Source: Stemphylium vesicarium
Taxonomy: Eukaryota; Ascomycota; Dothideomycetes; Pleosporales; Pleosporaceae
Assembly (NCBI GenBank): GCA_004380135.1
Contig: QXCR01000019.1
Location: 124,001 to 188,000, forward strand
Reading direction: 5' to 3'
DNA: 64,000 bases
The translations under genes were made by a program, and so were the position numbers. Below, in pieces: positions 33,707-45,071 of this stretch. The notes under the pieces were generated by a model. That model was not told the DNA's origin and ran no database searches. It saw nothing but the letters and a program-made list of their open reading frames with translations. Position 1 is the stretch's first letter; the number at the start of each line of letters is the position of its first letter.

Positions 33707-36451
33707 GCACAAGTCCGCCCATGCAAGCCGCCATGGCTGCCTCCCACCTGCCACACCAGCCCTCGTGTTCGCGTGCCGTTGAGACCCTGATATCCCGAGC
33801 CTGCGCTCGACTCCGCACCATGCCCTACCCAATGACGAAATTTGTGTTTGATGACCCTGTAACCCCGGACGCTGAGCAACCGCTCACCGTGCCACCATTC
33901 GACCTTCGTTCGCCGAGCCAAAATCTTGTCGTCAAAAGCAACTAGCAGTGGATTTAATGACTGGATGGAACATTTCCCGTCTCCGCCGCGCCTACGTGAA
34001 ATTGTCGCACTTTTGCTAATCCAAGTCCTCGCACGCTGGGACCCGACGATCCCCAGGATCATGACGTCCAACGTCCGAACGTGAAAAAACGTCCGCTTCT
34101 GAGTGGCTTGTCCCACTCCCATTATCAATAAGTCGTTTCACCACATATGGCCCACCTCGCCGGTGCGATCCGCGTCTCGCTAAGTCGTACTGGAGAGTGA
34201 GCACAGCAAAGGGTCAGATAGACACCGCTGTTCTGCCACCCCCGACGATCCTTCGGGAACACGGCTCATCGGGGTATGGAAGCAGCAATGACTATCATTC
34301 TGCCGCGGATATTCGAGTATCCCCGGCAACTTTCGGTCTCGATGCCATCTTTGTTCGTCAGTCGGCCCGCTCTTTCACCACGCGTCTGCCCCGCCAGCGT
34401 AACAAGTGAGTATCGAGTCGACGACGATCATTATGGGGTGATTCCGGCGAAGCTCACATGGCCTCGTACAAGGGAGTGATCATCGTATGCCTATAGCAAA
34501 ACCTACCGTGGCCACCAAACCATTTCAAACGTTTTGCACACGCCCGTCGCCACTCACCACAGTGACAGGACAGGGTGACATTGAATCTGTGCATGCAAAC
34601 TTCTCTCCCGCCCGACTTCGCTCCCGCCAGTTTCCCGCACTGTCGTCAGCACATACAGGAGACAACGCATCTCGCCTATTTCTCTCAATCAATCCGTTTG
34701 CATGCTGCTAACACGCCTCCCCGTTCGCTTTGCATCATCGTTGGCTCGGCATTTCCCTGCACGGTTTCCACTTTTCGTTCTTCGGTGGTTCTTCAGTCGA
34801 TGGTACCTGAATCATGGTACTACGCTATCCAGGTTCCGTCCAGTACACGCAACCCCGAGACCCAAATCGGTCCGACGCCTGTCGAAGCTTGCAATCACGC
34901 AACACTTGGAAGTCATTCAAGACAACTGAAATTATCGAATTTGCCCAATCAAGTAACTAATCTACTCGGCCAAGTCAAGACATGCCGCTGTTGCGCCGTT
35001 GTGCGAGTGGTTGTGGAGCTACTGGTCAATATCTCCGGTAGGGCTGCATCAGCAAGGCTGTCTGGAAGATAGGGTGTGTCGTTCGATGTCGCAGATTAGA
35101 GGCTATCCTCACGATGCTGAGGGGTCGTGATGCAGGTCATGGATGTTGAAATAGATCACGGGGGTTCGAGAGCTGGATGCAAAGCACCGCAAAGTCACCG
35201 ACGACCACGCGTCCATATAGCACCCGACATATAGTCATTCAGGCGACTCCGCAAACGCTTCGCTGGGCGAATAGCTCTGCTTTGAGCTGTTCCGCGATGC
35301 TTCTTTACCTTCATGCGCCCCATAGCTCGGAGATACTCGCAACTCAACAGCTTCACAAAGAACGTCTACTTTACCTAAAATTACCCAAACATCCAGGCCA
35401 ACAACGGCGTTGCATGCAACGTCGCTGCCAACACATCCCTCGCAGTGGAGTTGAATGCATGCATCTCTTTTGGGCCTTTCAATATCTGCCCGCGAAGCGC
35501 CAGCCCCATGAGCCAGCACATGTGTCGGCCATGACTGCAGTTTCCAGCCTTCAAGCGCTCCGCAAACTCGACCGACAGATGTTGAAAAGTCCATTTGATA
35601 ATCCCGTCAACCAGCGCCAACCAAATAGCCCCGAGCGCGCGGTTTGTAGTTCCCGTGGGGTGGCCGTCGGCGCACCCCAAGACGGCAGCTAAATCGAGCT
35701 GACATGGACCTTGGCGATATAAAGCAGAGATTTTCCTTCGTCGTAGTCTATCACCAATATCGAACTTGGGCGTGAGCATGGTGATAATGGAAGGTAAATC
35801 GAGAGTAGGTGAATCAGGCTGGCAAGCTATATTGCGTCGAGGAAAAACTGCGGTGCGCTTTGATCTGTTCTTCATCGGCTACGGGATGTAAGAGACTCCG
35901 TTATCTGGCAGTACAGATTTGGAAAAGCATACCCGATGATACGTCTATTGCAGCAGCAGTCGCACCGAGTCTGTAGCCACAGCCACAGCACTCTTGTAGA
36001 GCGAGGACACTATTACATGCAGCCACAGTAGCTAAACCTCCTTGACTGGTACCGTCACAACGGGCTAGTGCATGCCACGGTCTCTTTCCCCCAAACGCAT
36101 GGTAGGCTCACCAATACTGTTCTGGCAATCCATGTAACCCAGAATCCCATCGTTCGCATGTAGAGAACTTTCAGACGTGCATTGTCGCATGCTGATGGGA
36201 TTCTTAACATGGGTCCAGGATACCGTGTTGGACTGCCCCCGGGATTGCGTCACAGGAAACTCTAGCCACATGGCCAAAGCTTAAGCTGCCGTCTCTAAAC
36301 AAATTGGATAATTCGCAACCTCAGCAGTGGCAGCGACGCGTAGAAGCAGCCGTGTTGGATTCCTTTCTGTGAAGCTCAGATCTCGGAACTGTTAGAGAGG
36401 CTTCGTGTTTTAGCTTTCCCTCGCCAAGGTAGAGCTCGCAGCTACCCCACC

Positions 36452-38477
36452 ATGCATGGCATCCTCGAGCTCTCGCTACAGCTCCTCAACTCGTTCCATC
36501 CGGCCAATCTTGGTGCGTATATTTGGCCCACCAACAACACGGTTCGCTCCTTGAAAGACGAATTCAAAACTTGAGAAATATGTGCTAACTTGAAAAAGGT
36601 GGTTCTGGAGCTCAAGTTCCTCTTCAGGGTGGGCAGAATGTAAAGGGTGAGTACTTGGTCATTACTTTTTTGACAATTGAACTTCAATTGATACCTATAT
36701 ACGTCATGGAAGCAGCAACTGATTATTTCAACAGCCACTCCAACAACAAAGTCATCTGGAATCCCAGACTACTTTGTAACAGACGATGGACATTTCCAGG
36801 GCCCTACCCAGACGGGTGCTGCCCCGTTCCTCGCGCAGACAAATCTAGCGCCTTTTGCCGGTGTATCGTACATGCCAAACTCGCCTCTGGAGACGCAAAT
36901 TCCTATCTCAGGCAATCCAGACAACAAGAACATCTTTCAAAGCATGGCGAACATCAGCCCTTACTTTCCCAATCCCCGCGGTTTCGGTGTCAATGAGTAC
37001 TCGGTACCGCCCGGTACTAACGTAACATGGCTCAACATGGTGCATCGTCATGGAAGCCGGTATCCGGAATTCAGCGGTGATGCTGCTGAGCGGACGCTGG
37101 GGAAGAAACTCACAGATGCTGCTGGAAAATTTACTGGCCATGGACCGCTATCCTTCCTCAACGACTGGCAGTTTTTGCTGGGCGCCGAGATTCTAGTTCC
37201 AAATGGAAAACAAGAGCTCTTCACTTCTGGTACTTTGCACTACTATCAGTATGGCCATTTGTACCCCAACAATGGAAGTAAAGTCATCGTACGGAGTACG
37301 ACCCAACGACGCATGACGGAATCGGCCGAGTACTTTCTTGCAGGCTTCTTCGGACTGACCTGGCCGCAAAACGCAACCTTGGAACTTGCAATTGAGGCGC
37401 CGGGGTTCAACAACACACTCGCTGGGTACAAGCAATGTAACCACTCGAGCTGGCACATGGCCAGTCACGGTAAATACGCAGTCGAGCAACTTGGCTACGT
37501 GAGCTGACGAGATGTAGCACTTACCGACTGGATGGGTGTGTATCTCCACGATGCCCACCAAAGATTCCGCAGCAACATTACTGGTGATCTCGACTGGACT
37601 CTGAGTGATACGTGTGAGGCAAGCGGTTCCCGAAGCAGAACTACTACTAACCCTGGTTACAGATAACGCACAAGCCCTCTGCTCCTACGAGACAGTTTCC
37701 CTCGGCTTTTCCCACTGGTGCGGGCTCTTTACATACGAAGAATGGCAAGGCTACGAGTACGCACTCGACATTGCCTTCCAAGCCGGCACCGGTTTCGCCT
37801 CACCCGTTGGCCGCGCCATCGGCATAGGTAAGTTCTTCACACCCACCGACCCATCCTCCTTTCACCCACAGAATACTAATACATACCCCTCCACAGGCTA
37901 CGTCGAAGAAGTTCTCGCCCGCATGCAACACCACGTCATCACCAGCCCAAGCGCCCAAATCAACATCACCCTCGACAACAACACCGCCACGTTCCCCACC
38001 AACCAAGCCCTCAACCTAGACTTCAGCCACGACGCGGGTATCCTCAGCATCCTCGTCGCATTCGGCCTCACGCAATTCAACGATTTCCTACCTACAACGC
38101 ACATCAAACACGACCGGCAATTCATCCTCTCGCACCTCCAACCCTTTGCCGGCCGTCTCGACATCGAAGTCATCAAGGCGCCTGCGCCTGTGGACCCCAA
38201 GCGCGGCAGCAGTAGCAGCGGTACCGTAGAGGGAGCGAGCATGTATCTCGACGGCGAACCAACAAGTTACGTTCATTTCCTACTTAACCAGCGCACTATT
38301 CCGCTTGGTAGGAGTCACGACGAGTGCGGCGATAGAGACGATGGATGGTGTGAGATGGACACTTTTCTGCGTGTCATGCAGTGCCAGATTGAGCTTGCGG
38401 ATTATGACTTTGCTTGCTTTGGCGACTATGAGGACCCGCGGTATGGGGAGGTGACGGATGGGCGACCGGTGAGGTAG
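36452..38477 (+). CDS. Histidine acid phosphatase (phytase-like)
   Basis: Six exons (36452-36512, 36599-36646, 36735-37469, 37518-37613, 37663-37827, 37897-38477), 561 aa. The catalytic RHGSRYP motif is at about residue 140, and the proton-donor motif is SHDAGI at about 411, so both halves of the active site are present. The family removes phosphate from phytate or other phosphomonoesters at acid pH, usually outside the cell. Several NxS/T sites (NVT, NAT, NHS, NIT) fit a glycosylated secreted protein. The first 20 residues (MHGILELSLQLLNSF) make only a weak signal peptide, so a missed upstream exon or a membrane-anchored form is possible. Every intron has a GTRNGT-like donor. The 3' end shifts to G-rich codons. 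Confidence 0.88.
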
Positions 38478-39293
38478 AAGAAAATTCTAGGGATTGAGGG
38501 TTGGAAGATGGAAGAAGGAAGAAGGAAGAAGGAAGTGGAGTTTTGAGGTTGTCATGCGTTATGATTGATGACGTTTGGGGTGGTGGGATATGTAAGGTAC
38601 CTGTGAGAGCCAATATATATATATCATGCATGTGAGCGACGTGGCCCAGAAGAAATATATATTCCCGCGTGTAAAACAATATCCAGGGATTCAAGAGACG
38701 AAGGTGCCAGATTCTGAGTGCTCTCTCTCTCTCTCTCTTCCAATTCTTCTACGGCTAATTTTGTTCCGGCGTCTCTAATCACAACACTTTTTCAGCCATT
38801 TCGTGTACGCTTATAACCTCATTTGGCCCTTGATCCTTACCTACAGAGAGGAAGAGAAGAAGGAGAGAAACTTGATCCACGATCGCAGTACGACGGGAAG
38901 AAAAAAAAGAAAGAAAGAAAGGAAGAAGGGGAAGAGAAATGTAACCGAGAGTGGAGAGGATGGTCAGATAGCACATCCACCCGGTCATGGATCGAGATAC
39001 AATGAAGCATACAAACGCAATCTTGCCCTCGTCGATACCCTTACGCGGCTGTTACATCCCGCAGAGAACATAAACAGCCCACGCGCACATCAAATCAAGT
39101 CAGATCAAGGCAACAAACTGAAAAGAATCTTCCTTTGTTCAAAATTCGAACCTAAGTGTACACAAAATACAGGATCTTTGCATGCTAACGTTCAGTTCAG
39201 AAAACGCTCACAGCTCCTCCCCTCATTCCACCACTCTAAAACTTTCTACACACCTCCTTTGCTTCAATACACACAGCTAAACGGGGTCTGCTT
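38478..39293. other. Convergent spacer with purine tracts and (CT)n
   Basis: 816 bp between the 3' ends of the phosphatase and MPP-beta. It holds GGAAGAA-type purine repeats (about 38508-38540), a short TA repeat (about 38614-38624), (CT)n at 38721-38738 and a long purine-rich run (about 38846-38938). Confidence 0.6.
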
Positions 39294-40970
39294 TTATGAA
39301 AGCATCCTGGTCATATCGTTCCTGATGCGGTTGTAGTCCAAAAGACCCTCAATCTGTCCGACGGCTGAGATGGCAACGTCCTTGTCCCATAGCCTGTTGC
39401 GGGCGAATTGCATGACGTCCTTCTCTGTGATGCGGCCAACGACGCGCTCAACTTCCTCGGGTGATAACCGGCGGCCGGTGGTGACAATCTGGCGACCAAT
39501 GTCCTCGGCGACGGCGGTGGTGCCGTCAAGGGCAAGAAGGATGGAGGCCTTCAGTTGGGCCTTGGCACGCTCGACCTCGGCGGAGGTGACGTTCATGGAC
39601 AGACGGGTCCACTCGCGGAGGGTGAAGTGGACGAGGTCATCGAGCTGGGTCAGGTTGGAGCTGTTGAGGTAGATACCCCAGAGACTATGCCATGTTAGCG
39701 TTGTTCCCCCAGAACTCTTTCGTCTCAACTCACCCAGTGTCAGAGTAGCTGGTGGAGAAGCTCATGAAGCTGTTGGCCAGACCGTTCTGCGAGACAAAGT
39801 TGCTGAGCTTGCTGCCAAGGTAGTCGGAGGTTCCCATGGCGCGGTCCCAGTTGCCAACAATAGCCTGGGTTACCAGGGCAGTGAAGTAGTCGGGGTCGCT
39901 CCAACTAACACCCTCGACGGCAATGGCAATGTTGGCGGTGCCCATGGTGTCGTCACGGAGACGGACCTCGGATCCAACAAAGTCGGGCTTCTGCTTCTGC
40001 TCGGCGGCGAGAGACTTGGAGGAGTAGTCCTGGGGCTCGGAGGGGAGGCCGGCGAAGTGTTTCTCGGCAAGGTCGACAAGTTGCTCGTGGGGAATGCCAC
40101 CAGCGCCAACGAGGACCATGCGGTCAGCGGTGTAGTTGGTCTTGATGTAGTTCTCGAGGTCGGCGCGCTGGATGCTCTGAATGTTCTCCTTGGGTCCGAG
40201 GATGGTGCGGCCGAGGGGCTGGCCCTGGAAAGCGGTGGCGTGTAGGTGGTCGAAAACAACCTCCTCGAGCTGCTTGTCCACTTCTTCCTGCTCGCGGAGA
40301 ATGACATCACGCTCACGCTCGATGGCGGTCGACTCAAGCTTGGAGTTTTGGAGGATATCGGAGAGGATGTCGACGGCGGCCGGGACGTCGTTGTTGAAGG
40401 CCTTGGCGTAGTAGACGGTGTTTTCGCGCTGTCACGTCATCAATAACCGTCGTCTGAAATCTTTCCCATCGTCGCCACGTACCGAGGTGTAGGCATTCAA
40501 GTGTCCGCCCATATTCTCAATCTCGAGTTCCAATTGCTGCTGGGTGCGCTTCTGGGTTCCCTATATCGTCTGCATCAGCGTCTTGCTCCCCCGCATTGCC
40601 ATTGAGTGGCGGCTTTTCGCCCGTACCTTGAAAGCAAGGTGCTCCAGGAAGTGGGCAGTTCCGTTGGTCTTGTCCGTCTCTGCGCGGCTTCCGGCATCGA
40701 TCCATACACCGACGGTGGAGGTCTGGGCCCATGGGGAGTGCTCGGTAGCAATCTGCGCATTCGGGTCAATTGCAGGCCTCAGAGTTCGCCGGGCTGGGGG
40801 CATACCGTGAAGCCGTTTCCGAGCGTGGTGGACTCGGTCTTTGCGCCGTAGGTGACGGGAGTGGCCAGGCCTCGTGTCAAGGGCGACTGTCTCGATGTCT
40901 TGACGGCGTTGATGGCGGAGCGAGAGCGCATGCTCTGCTGCAGATTGAGTGCGAGCCGCCGGGAAGCCAT
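39294..40970 (-). CDS. MAS1: Mitochondrial processing peptidase, beta subunit
   Basis: Five exons (40970-40806, 40752-40627, 40560-40483, 40428-39734, 39684-39294), 484 aa, the normal family length. The N-terminus MASRRLALNLQQSMRSRS is an amphipathic Arg/Ser-rich mitochondrial presequence. The inverted zinc-binding motif HFLEH lies at about 89-93, followed by GTQKRTQQQLELEIENMGGH and NAYTSRENTVYY, all typical of the catalytic beta subunit. With the alpha subunit it removes presequences from imported proteins in the matrix. In many fungi the same protein family also provides the complex III core protein. The intact HxxEH supports a catalytic rather than a core-only role. It shares a 275-bp promoter with SDH4. 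Confidence 0.93.
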
Positions 40971-41245
40971 TGCGTCTGCTCGCTGTGCAGAGGGGAGGAT
41001 GATGGATGGGGCGGTGATGGGGGGTTGGGGTTGAGATTCGTCGAGCTGCAGCTTGGCCCGTAGTGAGGTTGATTGATGGTCGAAATCTGCTGTCACGGGA
41101 TTTCCCGGCTCCGACCGCTGGCCAATGAGGGCCACTAGGACGTCAGCATCGCTCATCCGAGGCATTGTCGTCAACGTCTGTCTGCCATTCCGATATATCG
41201 TCTTGCGACCTCCCCCCTTCCCTTCTCCTCTACTGGACAACTACA
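40971..41245. promoter_or_regulatory. Bidirectional promoter, MPP-beta / SDH4
   Basis: 275 bp between divergent start codons of two nuclear genes for mitochondrial proteins. The half next to SDH4 is pyrimidine-rich (about 41205-41235). Confidence 0.6.
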
Positions 41246-41891
41246 ATGGCTTCCATCATGCGCCCCGGCCTCCTCAGGAAAGCCTGCACCAAGCCCCAGG
41301 CCTCGCAGCGCATGCTGTCGACGGCAAGCTCCACCACCACCACCATCAACCGCCCGCTCGCCCAGCAGCTGCGACCAGCCTTCCAGCGCTCTGCCCTTCC
41401 CCAAGCCGCCCGCGTCGCCGCCTTCCACGCTACCCAGCGCAACCAGATCTTGCCCCCACTTCCCCAGAAGATCGTCGGAACCACCAACGACCCTACGCCG
41501 GTGCCCGAGCCAGACTATGCCCATGGAAGCTACCACTGGAGTTTCGAGAGGATCGTCTCCGCCGGTCTCATTCCCTTGACCATTGCACCCTTCGCCGCCG
41601 GATCGCTGAACCCTCTTACCGACTCGATTCTATGCGCACTACTAGTCGTACACTCGCACATTGGTTTTGAGTATGTACAACATGGTCCATCTATATATAT
41701 ATATATATCCAACTAACGCCCCCAGGTCCTGCATTGTCGACTACTTCCCCAAGAAGCGCGTTCCCCTCGTCCGCAGCGCCGCCATGTGGGCTCTCCGCAT
41801 TGGAACACTCACTCTCGGTGTCGCACTCTACTCCTTTGAGACAAACGACGTTGGCATCACCGAGGCCGTCGCAAGGCTATGGCACGCATAG
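41246..41891 (+). CDS. SDH4: Succinate dehydrogenase membrane anchor CybS
   Basis: Two exons (41246-41670 and 41726-41891), 196 aa. A mitochondrial presequence (MASIMRPGLLRKACTK, rich in Arg/Ser/Ala) precedes a three-span membrane domain: SAGLIPLTIAPFA, LTDSILCALLVVHSHIGFE and WALRIGTLTLGVALY. The His of VVHSHIGFE fits the haem b ligand, and VDYFP fits the Asp-Tyr quinone site of the family. The protein anchors complex II in the inner membrane and helps bind ubiquinone. The intron contains a TA repeat (41692-41708) close to the CTAAC branch site. Confidence 0.93.
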
Positions 41892-42087
41892 AGTGGTTTG
41901 TTGGGGTGGAAATTATGTATATCCAAATTACACAGGCTGTATGCTTTTTTGTTCAGAACACGATCCGTCGCTTTCTCCAGCCCTGCATCTCCATTGCCAT
42001 CAGATACTTGACCAACTACGCCCAAGTGCCTGCATGAAGCCTGTTCGAGTCCCGCTCGTGTTCATTCCCTATGTCTCCTATGTTCTG

Positions 42088-43023
42088 TCACTGGGCCCCA
42101 CTGCCATCTGTCTTCCATTGTTCCCAACGGCTGAGCTGCGGATTAATCACAACACTAAGTCTCCCCCCATCTGCTCTTCCACATCGTAGATACATCTCCA
42201 CAATTCGAATTCTTCTAGTGCATTTCTGATGCCAAATGCCAACGAAAGATGTTTCCCGCAACCCGATCGGTAGAAACTGGTGCCAGGAATCATTGACCAT
42301 GCGACAATACCCTGTTGGACAATAGGAGTTGGTCAAGTCAATCTCCAGGTAACAAAACGATTCATTCCTGAAAAAGTTTGTAATATCCTGGGCCATGATA
42401 TCAAACTCGCGCACTACCTTGCTGAGAGTCACGTCGTGCGCACGCTGCATGCGACCTGCAGAATCGAGCCCGTCAAAGCCATCTTATTCCCAGTCTTCGT
42501 GACTGACATGCGTCAATCCTACTGCGCGGGGGCTGAAAGCCACACTGATATTCTTCACTAACTGCTCGGCTGAAGCGGAAAAGGGCCACCGATCTTGGAA
42601 TGGTACATGTGTACCCAATGTCCCCTTAGGATACCACCTGGCAAGGGGTTCCCTAGCTATGCAGTGATCTGGTAGCACAAAGAGGTTCTTTCCAAGGTAG
42701 ACTTCCTCAGCCTCATCATGAATCTACTTGCGCACGCGCAGTATTCCCAAAGATGGAATTTGGTATGACTTCCAGTCCTTGAACCGCACTTCGTTTGCAA
42801 CAGCGTAGTCATCTGGAGTATAGAAGACTTTACCAACCACGACCAGATGCTCGTAGACGTTAATACGAAGCTCAGGAGGCAGATCGAGGAAACGAAAGTA
42901 TGTGGATACAGCTGTATCCTGCGGCGTCGTGAACGTTGTCACCGTGGTTGTAGTTGTAGTTGTTGTGGTCGTTACGGTGGTCGTATGTATAGTTTGGTCT
43001 GACGATTGCGTCACGGAATCCAT
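42088..43023 (-). pseudogene. F-box-like / 2EXR-type gene with two in-frame stops
   Basis: One minus-strand frame runs from 43023 to 42088, broken by TAG at 42724-42726 and TAA at 42484-42486. After a Thr-rich repeat (ACC/ACA codons, about 42910-42980) it has the fungal F-box-like motif FRFLDLPPELRINVYEHL. The text then continues naturally through both stops: LGILRVRK, stop, IHDEAEEVYLGKNLF; and SHEDWE, stop, DGFDGLDSAGRMQRAHD. The C-terminal part has YLEIDLTNSYCP. In such proteins the first stop sits where a Gln is usual (R-x-K-Q-I-x-x-E), so CAG to TAG is likely. No splice signals remove the stops. The function of the family is not known. A sequencing error or allele-specific null would look the same. 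Confidence 0.65.
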
Positions 43024-44057
43024 GACTGTAGAGCGTCTGGTAATCGTCTTGATGTACGGGCGTGAGGTCAGACTTTCGAAAGTGATGCCAACGGAGTACT
43101 CGGTTGAGTATCAAGTACAATGGTCGAGATCGTGTGTTTTATCGTGGTTGAGTGAGTAAACCCAGAGAAGTGTAAAAGAGCGGCCGCCCGACGTGTATAA
43201 GAAGCCCTGGGGCAGAGCCTGCGCTAGTCGAGCGAAGGTACACATGGTCAGTGCAGATGGAAAGAACGCTGCCAGTGAATGGTGTCGCCTTAAAGCCGAG
43301 CATTCACTGGAGACTCGAATGATTCGATATGCGTAGACTACCAGTGAAAGCGATGAGTAGCCGAAGCAAAGAAATCTCGTAGTCGACACGTATTGAGTGA
43401 ATGGCCAAGGTTGCAGTACCCAAGCATGAAGCACCCTGGACGACTCGGTGCTCGACTCAACAAGTGACGTAAGCGTGTAAATATGGAAAGAGCACTCACC
43501 CCTGACTTCAATTCTGGATAGTTACCGCGTTACACATGCCGCGACTACCTCTTCAAGAAGCAAAGCAGACCGACTACCAACTTTCAAGGCTCGCAGTACT
43601 CCCACTTACACCACAATCATGCACAACTTACGTATGCGCACCCTGAACGTTCAAATAGAAGCGAATAGTATTTAATTATAAGTCTTCCTAGGGTTGTTGG
43701 CATCGCAGAACTAGAATGAGCAACTACTACACTCTCTGAGCGCGAACAAGGACATTTCATGTCAACACCTGAATCCTAGACCAATGGGACCATGAACGTT
43801 GAGGAACATACAAGAGGGCGACCGTATATGACGCTTAACAGTAAGGGGCTGCAGGAGACAAATGGCAAAGTTTTGGGCGCATCAAGTGTAGACAGGATGA
43901 GAATTCGGAGTCTAACAAAGCGCACCCGGCCTGAAGCACCCTAGGATATACCCTTCATGCCACTAGAAAATGATGAGCAGGGCATCATTGACTTTTACCA
44001 AGATACACCGTACCATTAACCCCTGCCGTTTTTGCGTCTGATTTCAATTTTTCGACT
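43024..44057. other. Intergenic, no gene recognised
   Basis: About 1 kb between the F-box-like pseudogene start and the 14-3-3 stop. A short open frame at 43111-43434 (minus) has no protein character. The 14-3-3 3' UTR probably occupies the last few hundred bases. Confidence 0.45.
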
Positions 44058-45071
44058 TTATGCCTTGGCATCGGCGGGAGCCTCGCTGCTCTCAGCCTTG
44101 GGCGCATCGGTAGCGGGCTCGCCGGCGGGTGCGTCACCAGAAGGCTCAGCCTCGGAAGATGTCCAGAGAGTCTATCATGTGTTAGCGTATGAAGTGCGAA
44201 AGGGATGCATCCTGAGAGCCTACCAAGTTGTCCCTGAGGAGCTGCATGATGAGGGTAGAGTCCTTGTAGCTCTCCTCAGACAGGGTGTCAAGCTCTGTAT
44301 TTCTATTAGCTTTGATCGTATCCCGCGCTCTGCATCCTTCACTTACCAGCAATGGCGTCGTCGAAAGCCTGCTTGGCCAATTGGCAAGCCTGGTCGGGCG
44401 AGTTGAGGATCTCATAGTAGAAAACGGAGAAGTTCAGGGCAAGTCCGAGGCGGATGGGGTGGGTAGGAGCAAGGCTGGAGGCGGCGACCTCGGTGGCAGC
44501 CTTGTAGGCCTCAAGCGACTTATCGGCAGAGGTCTTGCGCTTGTCGCCAACGGCGAACTCGGCGAGGTAACGGTGGTAGTCGCCCTTCCTGTGCAAGGCA
44601 AAGCGGTTAGCAGAGGCTACCAAATCAGATATATCGGGAGTAGTTACATCTTGTGGTAGAAGACCTTGGACTCGCCGCTCTCGGCAGAGGGGATCAAGTG
44701 TCCGTCAAGGCACTCAAGGATGTCCTCGCAGATCTTGGCCAGCTCGGCCTCGATCTTCTGGCGGTACTCCTTGATAAGACCAACCTGGGTCTCATTGCCC
44801 TTGGACTCCTCTTTCTGCTCAATGGAGGTGACGATTCTCCAAGACGCGCGGCGGGCACCGATGACGTTCTTATAGGCAACGGAAAGGAGATTTCGCTCCT
44901 CTACGGAGAGTTCCTGGTCTGCAGAGGCAACGGCCTTCATGTTCTCGACCATCTCTGTGGACGCTGATTAGCCCCTCGAGTCGCGGGTTGTGGCACCTGT
45001 CCTTCCTTACCCTCATAACGCTCGGCCTGCTCGGCCAGCTTGGCCAGGTAAACGGAGTCTTCGTAACCCAT
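44058..45071 (-). CDS. 14-3-3 family protein
   Basis: Five exons (45071-45011, 44954-44648, 44588-44347, 44294-44224, 44171-44058), 264 aa. Family signatures are complete: YLAKLAEQAERYEEMVENMK, RNLLSVAYKNVIGARRASWR, GDYHRYLAEF and [28 protein letters not shown]. The tail after this (about 25 residues) is Ala/Glu/Pro-rich and variable, as in other fungal 14-3-3 proteins. These dimers bind phosphoserine peptides and regulate signalling, the cell cycle and hyphal morphogenesis. All introns have clear signals, and each border restores the canonical sequence. Confidence 0.96.

Larger units (their letters stand above)
32251..36451. other. 4.2-kb gene-free stretch with microsatellites
   Basis: Open frames of up to 239 codons occur on both strands but show no domain, signal peptide or coherent splice structure, so none is called. 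Simple repeats at 32818-32843 and 33678-33705 lie here. The region may hold unannotated non-coding RNA or genes with many small exons that cannot be read by eye. Confidence 0.4.

Noticed and set aside
33102..33821. 239-codon open frame on the minus strand
   Set aside because: It runs through a (CT)n microsatellite that codes for alternating Glu/Arg and has no family-like text. Long frames arise easily in such sequence.
35177..35692. 171-codon open frame on the plus strand
   Set aside because: No ATG at the frame start, no recognisable motif, and an equally long frame overlaps on the other strand.
44197..44223. Alternative C-terminus of 14-3-3 by reading past 44224 into the intron
   Set aside because: The intron has clear signals, and splicing restores the invariant DNLTLW motif.
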